From CAZFER01 sp964517495 (GTDB taxonomy: Bacteria > Hinthialibacterota > Hinthialibacteria > Hinthialibacterales > Hinthialibacteraceae): a stretch of 64,000 nt of DNA. The translations under genes were made by a program, and so were the position numbers. Of this stretch, positions 9,221 through 18,718 are shown one piece after another. The notes beneath the pieces are model-generated. The model was not told the origin of the DNA. It ran no database searches and saw only the letters and a program-made list of their open reading frames with translations. Numbering within the stretch: position 1 is the stretch's first letter; the number at the start of each line of letters is the position of its first letter. The stretch spans positions 124,001 to 188,000 of the forward strand of contig CAZFER010000001.1 in assembly GCA_964517495.1 (NCBI GenBank), given 5' to 3'.

Positions 9221-11563
9221 ATGACGCATCATGAACATCATCACTCCAATCAACATAACGAATCGACTGTAAAAGATCCCGTATGTGGGATGACGGTCAA
9301 ACCTGAAACAGCTGCAGGATCGCATGAATTCAAGGGCACAACGTATTACTTTTGCGGTAAAGGCTGCCTGGATAAATTCCAGAACGATCCGGAAAAATAC
9401 TTGACAGACAAAAAGGAAGACACTGATCAACAAGCTAAACCAGGGCGTATTTTCATATGCCCCATGCATCCCGAAGTCCGACAGGACAAACCCGGCTCCT
9501 GTCCTCATTGCGGGATGGCGCTTGAACCGGAGAGTATTAGCCTGGATGATGAAGAGGATGAAGAACTGATAATGATGCGGCGCCGATTTTGGATTAGCCT
9601 CATTTTCACCCTTCCCCTCTTCATCTATGCCATGTCCGATGCAATCCCTGGCTTAAACTTGAAAGCATTATTTTCATCCTCGACGGGCAACTGGCTTCAA
9701 TTCATCCTGGCCACTCCCGTGGTTTTATGGGGAGGATGGCCCTTTTTCCAACGCGGTTGGGCTTCTATCGTCAATCGCAATCTGAACATGTTCACATTGA
9801 TCGCCATGGGAACGGGCGTTGCATATGTCTATAGTGCCATTGCCACCTTATGGCCATCCATCTTTCCTGAAACATTCCGTTCACCATCAGGGACTGTGGA
9901 CGTCTATTTTGAAGCATCAGCCGTAATCGTTACATTGGTGTTACTCGGTCAAATGCTGGAATTAAAAGCACGCCATCAAACATCTGGCGCTCTACGGGCT
10001 CTTCTTGAACTTGCCCCCAACACTGCAAGACGCGTAAATCAGGACGGCAGCGAAGAAGACGTATCGCTTGATGACTTGAAAAAAGGTGATCAATTGCGTG
10101 TACGACCCGGCGAAAAAATTCCAGTCGATGGCGTAATTGTAGAGGGATCAAGCACAATCGATGAATCAATGGTAACAGGAGAACCCATCCCCGTAGAAAA
10201 AACACAAGGTGATCCTGTCACCGGTGGAACCGTTAATCAAAGTGGAAGTTTTTTAATGACCGCTGAACATGTTGGCGATGAAACTCTACTTTCTCAAATC
10301 GTTCAATTAGTCAGTGAAGCACAACGAACCCGGGCTCCAATCCAAAACCTTGCTGATAAAGTCGCTGGATATTTTGTCCCAACAGTGATTGGGATTTCAG
10401 CGATAACATTCATCGTTTGGTCATTGGTTGGTCCGACGCCTGCAATGGCCTATGCTTTGCTTAATGCAGTCGCGGTGCTCATCATCGCGTGTCCCTGTGC
10501 ACTGGGGCTGGCTACTCCCATGTCAATCATGGTGGGAACCGGCCGCGGAGCCCAATCAGGTATTTTAATTCGCCATGCAGAAGCCTTGGAACGTTTTGAA
10601 AAAGTAGACACGATTGTTGTGGATAAAACCGGTACATTAACCGAGGGAAAACCAAAATTAATGTCAATTCTTCCTCTAAATGAAATGAAGGAAGAAGAAC
10701 TGCTCTATTATGCAGCAAGTTTGGAACAAGGCAGTGAACACCCATTGGCAAGCGCCATCATTGCTGGTGCCCATGAACGAAATATCCAACAGGGGCAAGC
10801 AACTGATTTTCACGCCGAATCCGGCAAAGGTGTCCAAGGTACAATAGATAATAAACGAATCGTTATAGGCAACCAGAAATGGTTGGAAGAACAAGGCTTT
10901 AACCAACCAGAATTACAAGAAAAAGCCGATAAACTTCGCGAAGATGGCCAAACGGTTATGTTCGCTTTAATTGATGATCAACCAGTAGGAATTCTTGGTG
11001 TGGCCGATCCTATCAAAGAAACGACCGAAGAAGCTATTAACGTTTTGCACAAGCACGGCCTCTCCATTGTTATGCTTACAGGGGATAATCAAATAACCGC
11101 TCAAGCCATTGCCAAGAAATTAGGCATTGAAGATGTCAGAGCCGACATTTTACCCGACCAAAAAAATCAAATCATCAAAAAACTACAAAATAACGGAAAA
11201 ATCGTTGCTATGGCGGGTGACGGAATCAATGATGCCCCTGCTCTGGCCCAGGCTGATGTGGGTATAGCAATGGGAAGCGGAACGGATGTCGCCATTGAAA
11301 GCGCAGGAATCACGCTCGTCAAAGGTGATTTGCGAGGTCTTGCCAAAGCCTACGTTTTAAGCCGCACCATGATGCGGAATATCAAGCAAAATCTCGTTCT
11401 CGCATTCGGCTATAACAGTTTGGCTGTCCCTATCGCTGCAGGCGTGTTATATCCATTCATTGGATTATTACTCAGCCCCATGATTGGAGCCGCAGCCATG
11501 AGCCTCAGTTCAGTTTCAGTCATCGCCAATGCCCTGCGTTTAAGGAGTATTCCGTTGGATTAA
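9221..11563 (+). CDS. copA: Cu+-exporting P1B-type ATPase with YHS and HMBD domains
   Basis: ATP-driven exporter of Cu(I), taking the ion from cytoplasm to periplasm, where the RND system can collect it. The N terminus is His-rich, then a YHS domain (DPVCGM, about residues 18-62) and a heavy-metal-binding domain (CPMHP and CPHCGMAL, about 84-110) stand where CopA usually has HMA domains. Catalytic features follow: the TGEP actuator motif, the CPC metal site in the membrane (Cys424-Pro-Cys426), Asp468 in DKTGTLT, SEHPLA of the nucleotide domain, and GDGINDAPAL. The late membrane helices carry the YN and MSLSS patterns of Cu(I) pumps. A strong AAAGGAGT lies before the ATG, 20 bases after cusA, so it belongs to the same operon. 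Length 780 aa fits the family. Confidence 0.94.
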   Translation: MTHHEHHHSNQHNESTVKDPVCGMTVKPETAAGSHEFKGTTYYFCGKGCLDKFQNDPEKYLTDKKEDTDQQAKPGRIFICPMHPEVRQDKPGSCPHCGMALEPESISLDDEEDEELIMMRRRFWISLIFTLPLFIYAMSDAIPGLNLKALFSSSTGNWLQFILATPVVLWGGWPFFQRGWASIVNRNLNMFTLIAMGTGVAYVYSAIATLWPSIFPETFRSPSGTVDVYFEASAVIVTLVLLGQMLELKARHQTSGALRALLELAPNTARRVNQDGSEEDVSLDDLKKGDQLRVRPGEKIPVDGVIVEGSSTIDESMVTGEPIPVEKTQGDPVTGGTVNQSGSFLMTAEHVGDETLLSQIVQLVSEAQRTRAPIQNLADKVAGYFVPTVIGISAITFIVWSLVGPTPAMAYALLNAVAVLIIACPCALGLATPMSIMVGTGRGAQSGILIRHAEALERFEKVDTIVVDKTGTLTEGKPKLMSILPLNEMKEEELLYYAASLEQGSEHPLASAIIAGAHERNIQQGQATDFHAESGKGVQGTIDNKRIVIGNQKWLEEQGFNQPELQEKADKLREDGQTVMFALIDDQPVGILGVADPIKETTEEAINVLHKHGLSIVMLTGDNQITAQAIAKKLGIEDVRADILPDQKNQIIKKLQNNGKIVAMAGDGINDAPALAQADVGIAMGSGTDVAIESAGITLVKGDLRGLAKAYVLSRTMMRNIKQNLVLAFGYNSLAVPIAAGVLYPFIGLLLSPMIGAAAMSLSSVSVIANALRLRSIPLD

Positions 11564-11599
11564 AAGATAAACTTTTATAAGCGATCAACAGTTTAAAGT

Positions 11600-11703
11600 A
11601 CCATTCCCCTCCCAAACTGGGATGGGCTAGGGTTGATAAGAAAACGTTGAGCAAAATCCTTTAACCCCCTCCTAACCTACCCATTAAATTGGGTGAGGAA
11701 TAG
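11600..11703. repeat. Dispersed intergenic repeat R1, copy A
   Basis: About 104 bases between the convergent copA and rnhA genes. It begins ACCATTCCCCTCCCAA, has a central AAGAAAACGTTGAG, then CCCCCTCCTAACCT, and ends GGTGAGGAATAG. A second copy with the same segment order lies at 47472-47581. The outer parts are roughly complementary (CCCCTCCCA against TGGGTGAGGAAT), so the RNA could fold. No open frame is shared by the two copies. The rest of the 192-base gap holds nothing I can assign. Confidence 0.8.
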
Positions 11704-11755
11704 CGAGATCAATTTTAAGTTTTTTATCAACATATAACAGAGAAGTTACTAATCC

Positions 11756-12241
11756 TTATTTCAGGTATTTTTGATAAGCCTGAACAGCCAGTTCATCACA
11801 ACATTCATTTTCGGTGTGGCCGGAATGGCCGGCTACATATTCCAGGGTAACGTCATGTTTATTAACAAGTTCATCCAATGCTTTCCACAATTCAACATTT
11901 TTAACAGGCTCCAAGCCTTGCTTGGTTTTTCGTTTCCAATTGTTACGCTTCCAATTTCTGATCCACTCCGTAATTCCCTGACGAACATAATTACTGTCAG
12001 TCATAACATGAACACGGGTTGGAACTTTACGCAACCGTTTAAGCCCTTCAATGACTGCCCTCAGTTCCATCTTATTATTGGTAGTATGAGGTTCCGAACC
12101 AAAAAATTCCTTTCGGTAACCCGTGCTTTTTTGGTGAAGAATACAGGCCCATCCCCCTGGCCCTGGATTACCACTGCAAGCACCATCTGTGTATAGAAAT
12201 ATATCAGCGTCGGAAGGATTCTTGGCGTTGGCGGCACTCAT
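11756..12241 (-). CDS. rnhA: Ribonuclease HI
   Basis: Cleaves the RNA strand of RNA/DNA hybrids in the cytoplasm, removing primers and R-loops. The protein is 161 aa, the normal size. The four catalytic acids are visible: Asp in YTDGACSGNPGPGG, Glu in KMELRAV, Asp in VMTDSNYV and Asp in CCDELA; the GHSG segment before the last is also conserved. AGGGA stands 6 bases before the ATG. It lies downstream of the exported metalloprotease gene but is separated from it by a terminator-like hairpin (12292-12322), so it probably has its own promoter in the space around 12242-12354. Confidence 0.95.
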   Translation of the reverse strand: MSAANAKNPSDADIFLYTDGACSGNPGPGGWACILHQKSTGYRKEFFGSEPHTTNNKMELRAVIEGLKRLRKVPTRVHVMTDSNYVRQGITEWIRNWKRNNWKRKTKQGLEPVKNVELWKALDELVNKHDVTLEYVAGHSGHTENECCDELAVQAYQKYLK

Positions 12242-12291
12242 TTTATTCCCTGGTGAAAAAACGTTCCACCATCATATCGACAAAATAAAAA

Positions 12292-12322
12292 CATCCCAAG
12301 GTGAATAAACCACCCTGGGATG
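12292..12322 (-). terminator. Intrinsic terminator of the metalloprotease gene
   Basis: A 12-base stem (CATCCCAAGGTG with CACCCTGGGATG, one G-T pair) with a 7-base loop, followed on the minus strand by TTTTTATTTTG. It lies 33 bases beyond the stop of the minus-strand metalloprotease gene and before rnhA. Confidence 0.82.
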
Positions 12323-12354
12323 CATTCAATTAACATATTCTACTTATATTCAGT

Positions 12355-15300
12355 TTACCAAAAATCGACCCGCACACTCAAACGGGCATTCAATGCACGC
12401 TCAATCTTTTCGAGTGATTCATTGATATGATCGCGTGAATAATCATCAACCTTATCCAAATGTTTGCTTAAATGACGCAATCCATCCCGGATGGTTCTCA
12501 GCGCCCGCCATGCCTGAGTGCGTGCATCTTCCGGCATGGAAATAGGCGGTTCCAGCATAATCTCAATCATCCGCTTGAGATGAAGCCGTTGTAACATGCG
12601 CCGCGGTGAAGAAATGAGAGGATCTTCATTCTTGAAATACCCATCCTCTAATTTTTCCAAATCAGGCTCAAGCACATCATCCCAAACGCCATTGGTCACG
12701 GTTTTAAACAATTCTGGCAAGGTAAAATTCACCGCCTGTTCATGTCGCTGGCGTTCCGCATCAAGTATCCGGCGAATGGTCAATGGGGAGTACAAATTAT
12801 AAAGGATGACATCGTAAAAACCATTGACTAGCTCATTAATAGAATATTCATGAGCGGGACCAACTGATCTCGAACCCCAATGATACCATTTTTGAGCGGC
12901 CAGTTTGTTGAGTAATTCAGGGTCAAAATCATATATTTCATCATCGAATACGGTTTCAATAATATACTGCAATGCTTCACGCTGTTTAGCCGGCGAAACA
13001 GGATCCAATGGATCAGGATCATGAGGACCACCTTTTTTAACTCGGTTAACATACTGCCCTCCAATATGCTTCAACGCATAATAGGCTGAATCCAGATAGG
13101 CAGAGAGAAAATGGTTAAAGCCCTGTCGAATTGGTGTATAATCTTCCCCTTCTTTAACCAGATTGGGAAGTTTGGGGATTGTATCCAACGCCAACTGAGC
13201 CACCTGTTTCCCATAGGCCAATGGATCATTCCCTAAATCACCTTGATTACATAAGGGATCGATTCCCCATCCTGAAAAACCAGCAAAGAGATCCTCATCT
13301 GTACCATACGTGTATCGTGGGGTTTCAGCTTTTTCGGCGAGTAAAGTCAATACCTCTTGTTTCGTTTCACCAGTAGCTGGTTTTACATCTTTGTATGCAT
13401 ATTCGATAGCTAATTTATCGTATGGCCCCACGGTGGGATCCCAATAATACCCTTGCTCCACACCTTCCGGGGCAATATTAATGGGGTTGTAATCCATCAC
13501 ACTGGAAGTCAATCCCACCTCTCCAGTTAAAGATTTATTGTGCAAATCCTCCAAGCGATGAAGCGTACTGCCTTCAAAATTGTGTCGCAGTCCAAGCACA
13601 TGCCCCATTTCATGAGACGAGAGCATCACGAGAAATTGATAAATTAATTCATCCGTAAGTGGTTTTGAAACATTCTCAATCCCAACTCGTGCTGCGATAG
13701 TTTGCAAACCAAAACGAGCCTGGTCAACCAAAAATTCACTAAAATCATGGCAATGATTGCGTGGATCCTCAGGGATATCACGTTTAAAGCGGTTTTTAAA
13801 TTGCTCCACTCTATCCGGTTCTTTAATTCTTCGAAGCTCTAACAAACTACGAATTTGATCACCCTCAATGATAAAACCACCATGAATCATTTCCCCTGTT
13901 CGTGGATCAGCCACCCATTGTGAAACACCACCATAGGCCATGCTATGGGATACATTCCAATGCACGGTGTTGTAACGAGCATCTGAAATATCCCACTCAG
14001 TATCATCCGGCTGAAACTTAACCACTATGGCATCCTTGATTCCGGCTTGTTCAAACGCCTTGTTCCATTGAAGAATCCCGTCCTTCACCCCTTGGCGATA
14101 TTCCTTGGGAACTGTATTCTCGATCCACATTACCAACGGTTTTACCGGGGGAGAGAGTTCCAATTCTGGGCTGGCTTTGCGAATATCCCACTTGCTGATA
14201 TTTCGGATAAAACGTTCACTTCGTTCATCATCTCCAAAATCCATATGAGCTTCAATAAAATGGCCAACCCGATTATCCGCAATCCGAGGTTCAAATTCGG
14301 GATTATCCTTCAATTGCCGAATATCGGTAATCACATTGACCGTCGCACTACGTCCATCCGGTACAGCAATATTGCCGCCCAACGAACCACCGCGCAAAGC
14401 ATATTCGATAAAGACCACCACATTTTCGGGATTATTCTTGGTTTCTTTTATATAACTATTGGATCCATCAACACCATAACCTCCCCTCAATGCTGAACCA
14501 ACCATACGGCCAACCTGGAAATAATCTGACATAAACACTTGAGTCATATCAACAAGATAGGCCGCATTTTCAGGATTGGTCGCTGCCACGGGCAAGGAAG
14601 CCATAATTGAATCGCTATAGTTTTTCTTTACCGCTTTCTCTCTTGGAGAATCTTCTGAAGCGGTAAATCTTAAATTACGTTCGACAATCTGTATTTTCCC
14701 ATTGATGTTCCGGAAATAGACGATCGTGTCTCCCAAATAAGTGCCTGGTTTAGCCCAACTACTACCAACGCCTGTCGCCAAAACGCCCGATATAAGGAAC
14801 TGCTTATCCAACTGAGCAGGCAATACTTCCCATAGCACTTTACGATCTTCTTTAGTGTAGATGGTAAACAATCCTTCTGTTTTAGTTGCATCTTTAATGG
14901 TTTGCTCAAATTTCCCCGGTTTTTCTGATGGGGGGGTACCAGGACGTCCTCCATTAGGCCGGCCTTGTTGTGGTTTCTTGGCTTGAGTTTTGTCTTCATC
15001 TTCAACCGCTTCACTTGGCTCACCAATTGTTTTTTCCATCTCAGCGCTAATCTCACCACCATTCACCGTTACATTGGAATTAATAAACGTCGCATTTATA
15101 CCATAGTTATATATGGTTATATCCCCGACTTCATTACGGGTCACGCTTTTCTTTTCTTTGGAATGATCTTGAACGGCGGGTTTTGGAGCTTCTTTTTTCT
15201 TCTCTGGCTTTTTCTTGGGTGTAACTTTGACATCTTTGGTTGCATCAGCAACCTTGGCATCCCCTTTTTTTGCTTCAACTTGCTCTTCCTTCTGTAAATC

Positions 15301-15390
15301 CTTCTCGGGTTCTTCCGCCATGCAGGGTGTTAATCCTAAACACAAAACCAGGCAAATCGGCAAAAGTATAAATAACAAGCGTTTGGACAT
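12355..15390 (-). CDS. Exported zinc metalloprotease of the DUF5117/metzincin family
   Basis: Large secreted peptidase (1011 aa). A signal peptide (MSKRLLFILL...CMA) is followed by about 70 residues rich in Lys, Glu and Pro, then the DUF5117-type N-terminal region and the catalytic domain. The zinc site HEMGHVLGLRH near residue 590 is the extended metzincin motif HExxHxxGxxH, and a Met turn is suggested by SVMDYNP about 30 residues later. The segment ADPRTGEMIHGGFI is typical of this family. The substrate is unknown. It is a single gene with its own terminator; the gap to the desaturase upstream is 116 bases. Peptidase class is firm; whether it stays periplasmic or is surface-exposed cannot be told. 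Confidence 0.88.
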   Translation of the reverse strand: MSKRLLFILLPICLVLCLGLTPCMAEEPEKDLQKEEQVEAKKGDAKVADATKDVKVTPKKKPEKKKEAPKPAVQDHSKEKKSVTRNEVGDITIYNYGINATFINSNVTVNGGEISAEMEKTIGEPSEAVEDEDKTQAKKPQQGRPNGGRPGTPPSEKPGKFEQTIKDATKTEGLFTIYTKEDRKVLWEVLPAQLDKQFLISGVLATGVGSSWAKPGTYLGDTIVYFRNINGKIQIVERNLRFTASEDSPREKAVKKNYSDSIMASLPVAATNPENAAYLVDMTQVFMSDYFQVGRMVGSALRGGYGVDGSNSYIKETKNNPENVVVFIEYALRGGSLGGNIAVPDGRSATVNVITDIRQLKDNPEFEPRIADNRVGHFIEAHMDFGDDERSERFIRNISKWDIRKASPELELSPPVKPLVMWIENTVPKEYRQGVKDGILQWNKAFEQAGIKDAIVVKFQPDDTEWDISDARYNTVHWNVSHSMAYGGVSQWVADPRTGEMIHGGFIIEGDQIRSLLELRRIKEPDRVEQFKNRFKRDIPEDPRNHCHDFSEFLVDQARFGLQTIAARVGIENVSKPLTDELIYQFLVMLSSHEMGHVLGLRHNFEGSTLHRLEDLHNKSLTGEVGLTSSVMDYNPINIAPEGVEQGYYWDPTVGPYDKLAIEYAYKDVKPATGETKQEVLTLLAEKAETPRYTYGTDEDLFAGFSGWGIDPLCNQGDLGNDPLAYGKQVAQLALDTIPKLPNLVKEGEDYTPIRQGFNHFLSAYLDSAYYALKHIGGQYVNRVKKGGPHDPDPLDPVSPAKQREALQYIIETVFDDEIYDFDPELLNKLAAQKWYHWGSRSVGPAHEYSINELVNGFYDVILYNLYSPLTIRRILDAERQRHEQAVNFTLPELFKTVTNGVWDDVLEPDLEKLEDGYFKNEDPLISSPRRMLQRLHLKRMIEIMLEPPISMPEDARTQAWRALRTIRDGLRHLSKHLDKVDDYSRDHINESLEKIERALNARLSVRVDFW

Positions 15391-15506
15391 AAAATAACCT
15401 CCTTGGTCCTTCCAAGTGACTCAAATTAATACAGATATGCACCGCTCAACCGGAATACAATAAAATGATAGGAAAATCGATTATAAGCCGGATTTTACAG
15501 GTTTGA

Positions 15507-16586
15507 CTAGGGATGTGCACTTTTTGCCATTGTTGTTTCCACTTGTTCTGGTGGGAGTGTGCTCGATTCTGTCAAAGTCCAATCCGTATGGGGTTGATGA
15601 TTCTTGATAAACCATCCATATAGAACCTTTCCATAGGTTTGGTATTTCATATTGTGGCGTTCATAAAGCGGTTGAAGTAGCTTTTGCAGCCGGGGAAGGT
15701 TATAACATGGCACGCCAGGAAAATAATGATGCTCCAAATGGTAATTGGAATAAAGATAGGCATAATCCCAAAACCAACTCCCTTTCATCAAGGTCGACCA
15801 TTGAGCCACATCATCCGGATTAATGTTATAATGCTGGCCTGCCCTATTGATAGTAAAAGCAACTGGAAATACAAAAAAGTATGGCACAGCATACAATTTG
15901 AAGAAAATCCAAAAACCGCTAAATGTTATCAGGCTAACCATGACTGATAAATGAAGACCAATCGTAATCAGCCGTTCTTTTTTTATGACTCGCTGTAACT
16001 CTGGAGGATACCCAGCAACTTCTTTTGCTGCGGCACGAAAATAAATTGGGAAAAGGGCGGGTGTCATATATAACAACTTATACCACCGTTTCACTTTTTT
16101 TGGGGTTAAATGTGCCCGCTTGGGATCATCCTCCCATGATCCTAATTCATCGTGGTGATCCAAATGCCACCGGGTAAATTGAGTACGCGATATGCCGCTG
16201 GGAAGCGCATAAAGCCATCCAAGAAAAGCCATCCAACCTGGCCGGTTTTTCTTGAATACGGCTCGATGAATAACCTCATGCAATAAGACAGTGAAATCAA
16301 ATACAATAAATCCCAATACAATGGAACACGGTAACCATATCCACGCATGGTCTGTATTCACCGCGATAAGAATGGCTAACACCGCTAACGCAATCTGCCT
16401 GAAAACAATGGCAAAATGCTTCCACGCCACAGGTTTGTGAAGCTCTCGCAACGTATCACGTGGGATGGCTTCCCGCAGTTCTTTTTTAAATTCACCCAGC
16501 CGCTTGTAATAATATTTGTTTTTCTTCCTGGGTGACTGGGTGGGTTGCGATTTATTTTGATGTCTTTCATCTGATGACATGACCAT
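15507..16586 (-). CDS. Membrane fatty acid desaturase
   Basis: Integral-membrane di-iron desaturase (359 aa) that inserts a double bond into acyl chains or hydroxylates a related lipid. The three histidine clusters are present: HEVIH near residue 103, HLDHH near 140 and HLEHH near 282, spaced as in the FA_desaturase family, with hydrophobic segments between (TM pairs around 55-90 and 205-235). The N terminus is Lys/Arg-rich and cytoplasmic. AGAGGA lies 8 bases before the first ATG; a second in-frame ATG two codons later is possible. The exact substrate (acyl-lipid, carotenoid or sphingolipid-like) cannot be read from the sequence. Confidence 0.88.
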   Translation of the reverse strand: MVMSSDERHQNKSQPTQSPRKKNKYYYKRLGEFKKELREAIPRDTLRELHKPVAWKHFAIVFRQIALAVLAILIAVNTDHAWIWLPCSIVLGFIVFDFTVLLHEVIHRAVFKKNRPGWMAFLGWLYALPSGISRTQFTRWHLDHHDELGSWEDDPKRAHLTPKKVKRWYKLLYMTPALFPIYFRAAAKEVAGYPPELQRVIKKERLITIGLHLSVMVSLITFSGFWIFFKLYAVPYFFVFPVAFTINRAGQHYNINPDDVAQWSTLMKGSWFWDYAYLYSNYHLEHHYFPGVPCYNLPRLQKLLQPLYERHNMKYQTYGKVLYGWFIKNHQPHTDWTLTESSTLPPEQVETTMAKSAHP

Positions 16587-16753
16587 TCAAATTATCCTCT
16601 ATTTATAAGTCTGTTGTGGATGATGAACTGAGATTCCAGCGAAGAAGCGTTTTTGTCTTTTCGAAATTATACTTATTCTAACTTTTAGTCCAATTTGGGG
16701 CAAGAAAAATGGGTTATAAAGATTTGGATCCAACAATCGAGTATTCATTTTCA

Positions 16754-17698
16754 TCAGCCATCTAATAGAATATCTTGAAAAAAGGGCTGAATGATTCGAC
16801 TGTTTTTCGGCTTTCTAACTCTGGCCGATTCCAATAAAATGGCATGAGCCTCCACCGCATCAAACTGAATCCGGGATTCCGCAACTGAACAATAGTCAGG
16901 ATTCAAGTCAATACCAATATAATTACGTCCCGTCGCTTGGGCGGCTACACAGGTGGCTCCCGTTCCATTAAACATATCTATGACAATATCACCCTCAAAA
17001 TCCACTTCAGGTGCCCGCTTAAAGGTATACATTAACATTAACCGTTGGGGTAAAACCACAGGAAATGGGCAAGGATGCCCCCCCGCTCGTTTGACATCAG
17101 CAGGATAAATGGGCCAAACCTGCATACTCAAATTTCTCCATTCCTCCTGTGTTAAGCGACTGGGAAGTTTTGCCTCTTTTGGAATCGCTGGCGGAATCCC
17201 TTCTTTGACAAATACATTTATAAACTCAATGGTGTTATCTTCAAAAATATTAGGGGGATAGGGATAACTTCCAAACATTTTCACGGTGGTTTGTTTTTGC
17301 CAAACATACAAACTAAATCGATACAATTCTGGGATAGAGCTTAAAATACTTTGCTCAATATCGCTACTCAAGTTCTTCAAATGGCGAGTATGTTGAGTAT
17401 TCATTTGTTTCTTGGGAATCGGCATGATGGGAGTAATAATGGCTAATTTCCCATTCGGGATAAGAACTCGAGCGGTTTCCTGCCAAACAGGAACAAGGTC
17501 CTGAATAAACTGAGCATATTCAGTCTGACCTATTTGTCCTTCCACACCATAATCAACCGTATTCCAATAAGGAGGGCTGGTAATAGCAAGCGCTGCACAC
17601 TCATCCGGCAACTGCCTCAGAGACTGCAGCGCATCACTTTGTACGATTCGATTGGCCCATTCTTTAGGCCAATGGGTTGAGTCGGGAATGCGATACAT
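16754..17698 (-). CDS. Orphan DNA methyltransferase, beta-class N4-cytosine/N6-adenine type
   Basis: S-adenosylmethionine-dependent DNA modification enzyme (314 aa). Catalytic motif IV reads TSPPYW (Ser41-Pro-Pro-Tyr44) and precedes the cofactor motif I, FNGTG near residue 242, which is the beta-class order. An SPPY rather than DPPY motif is usual for N4-cytosine methyltransferases. The segment between the motifs, including KMFGSYPYPPN, should hold target recognition. No restriction endonuclease gene lies beside it: the upstream neighbour is hemB, 31 bases away, and downstream comes the desaturase. AGGGG stands just before the ATG. It may be a regulatory orphan or a leftover of a restriction system; the recognition site is unknown. 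Confidence 0.85.
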   Translation of the reverse strand: MYRIPDSTHWPKEWANRIVQSDALQSLRQLPDECAALAITSPPYWNTVDYGVEGQIGQTEYAQFIQDLVPVWQETARVLIPNGKLAIITPIMPIPKKQMNTQHTRHLKNLSSDIEQSILSSIPELYRFSLYVWQKQTTVKMFGSYPYPPNIFEDNTIEFINVFVKEGIPPAIPKEAKLPSRLTQEEWRNLSMQVWPIYPADVKRAGGHPCPFPVVLPQRLMLMYTFKRAPEVDFEGDIVIDMFNGTGATCVAAQATGRNYIGIDLNPDYCSVAESRIQFDAVEAHAILLESARVRKPKNSRIIQPFFQDILLDG

Positions 17699-17729
17699 AA
17701 TCCCCTATCATTCATATATGCTAGTAATA

Positions 17730-18707
17730 TTAAATTTGAATCCAACGAGCCACATCTGGCGCATGATAAGTCAATATAATGTCACATCCCGCCCGCTTGA
17801 AGGAGGTCATTGTTTCCATCACCACTCGCTTTTCATCAATCCAGCCTTTTTCGGCAGCGGCTTTAACCATGGAAAACTCCCCACTTACATTATAGGCTGC
17901 TATGGGAGTATCAAACCGCTCCCGCAAATCCCGTATAATATCAAGATAGGGCAATCCCGGTTTCACCATGATAATATCCGCACCAGCCTCCACATCCAGC
18001 GCGGCTTGACGAAACGCTTCCCGCCGATTGGGTGGATCCATTTGATGAGAGCACCGATCCCCAAACTGAGGAGCAGATTCCGCTGCATCTCGAAATGGTC
18101 CATAATAACCAGAAGAATATTTGACAGAATAGGCCATGATGGGAGTATATGAATACCCCGCTTCATCCAACGAATCACGAATCGCTTGCACCCGTCCATC
18201 CATCATGTCGGAAGGGGCAACCACATCACTACCCGCCTTCACATGAGTTAAGGCTTCTTTACAAAGAAGGTCAACCGTTTCATCGTTCAAAATCTTCTCT
18301 CCATCAAGTACTCCACAATGCCCATGTGAGGTATACTCACACAAACAAACATCTGTCATAACAACCAATGAATTACAAACGTTTTTAATGGCCTCAACGG
18401 CTTTGGGAATCACTCCCTGTTCATGATAGGCTTGAGAACCAACAGCATCTTTCTCTTCAGGAATACCAAACAAAATGACGGCTGGAATCCCCATACCTTC
18501 AATTCGCTTGCATTCCTCTGCGATTTGATCGATCCCCCATTGGTAATTTCCAGGCATGGATGATATAGGAGCCTTGGCCCCTGATTGATAGGTCACAAAC
18601 ATTGGATACACCAAATCATCCACTCGAATATGGTTTTCACGCACCATATCACGAATCCGTGGATTCATTCTTAAGCGCCGAGGCCGATGAGTAAAATCAA
18701 AAAACAT
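17730..18707 (-). CDS. hemB: Porphobilinogen synthase (delta-aminolevulinate dehydratase)
   Basis: Condenses two 5-aminolevulinate molecules into porphobilinogen, an early step of heme and other tetrapyrrole synthesis, in the cytoplasm. The 325 aa are normal. Both active-site lysines are visible, in YSVKYSSGYYGP and in MVKPGLPYLD. The DVCLCEYTSHGHCG segment has the cysteines of zinc-dependent enzymes. I place the start at the ATG at 18707 because AGAGGAG lies 6-7 bases before it and the protein then begins MFFDFTHRPRRLR as in homologues; the longer frame would need a TTG overlapping the upstream stop. It follows the phosphoesterase gene by 11 bases, so the two are probably co-transcribed. Confidence 0.95.
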   Translation of the reverse strand: MFFDFTHRPRRLRMNPRIRDMVRENHIRVDDLVYPMFVTYQSGAKAPISSMPGNYQWGIDQIAEECKRIEGMGIPAVILFGIPEEKDAVGSQAYHEQGVIPKAVEAIKNVCNSLVVMTDVCLCEYTSHGHCGVLDGEKILNDETVDLLCKEALTHVKAGSDVVAPSDMMDGRVQAIRDSLDEAGYSYTPIMAYSVKYSSGYYGPFRDAAESAPQFGDRCSHQMDPPNRREAFRQAALDVEAGADIIMVKPGLPYLDIIRDLRERFDTPIAAYNVSGEFSMVKAAAEKGWIDEKRVVMETMTSFKRAGCDIILTYHAPDVARWIQI

Positions 18708-18718
18708 CAAATTCTCCT

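Noticed and set aside
11566..11582. TAAAAG...CTTTTA hairpin after copA as a terminator
   Set aside because: The stem is only six A/T-rich pairs, too weak to call.
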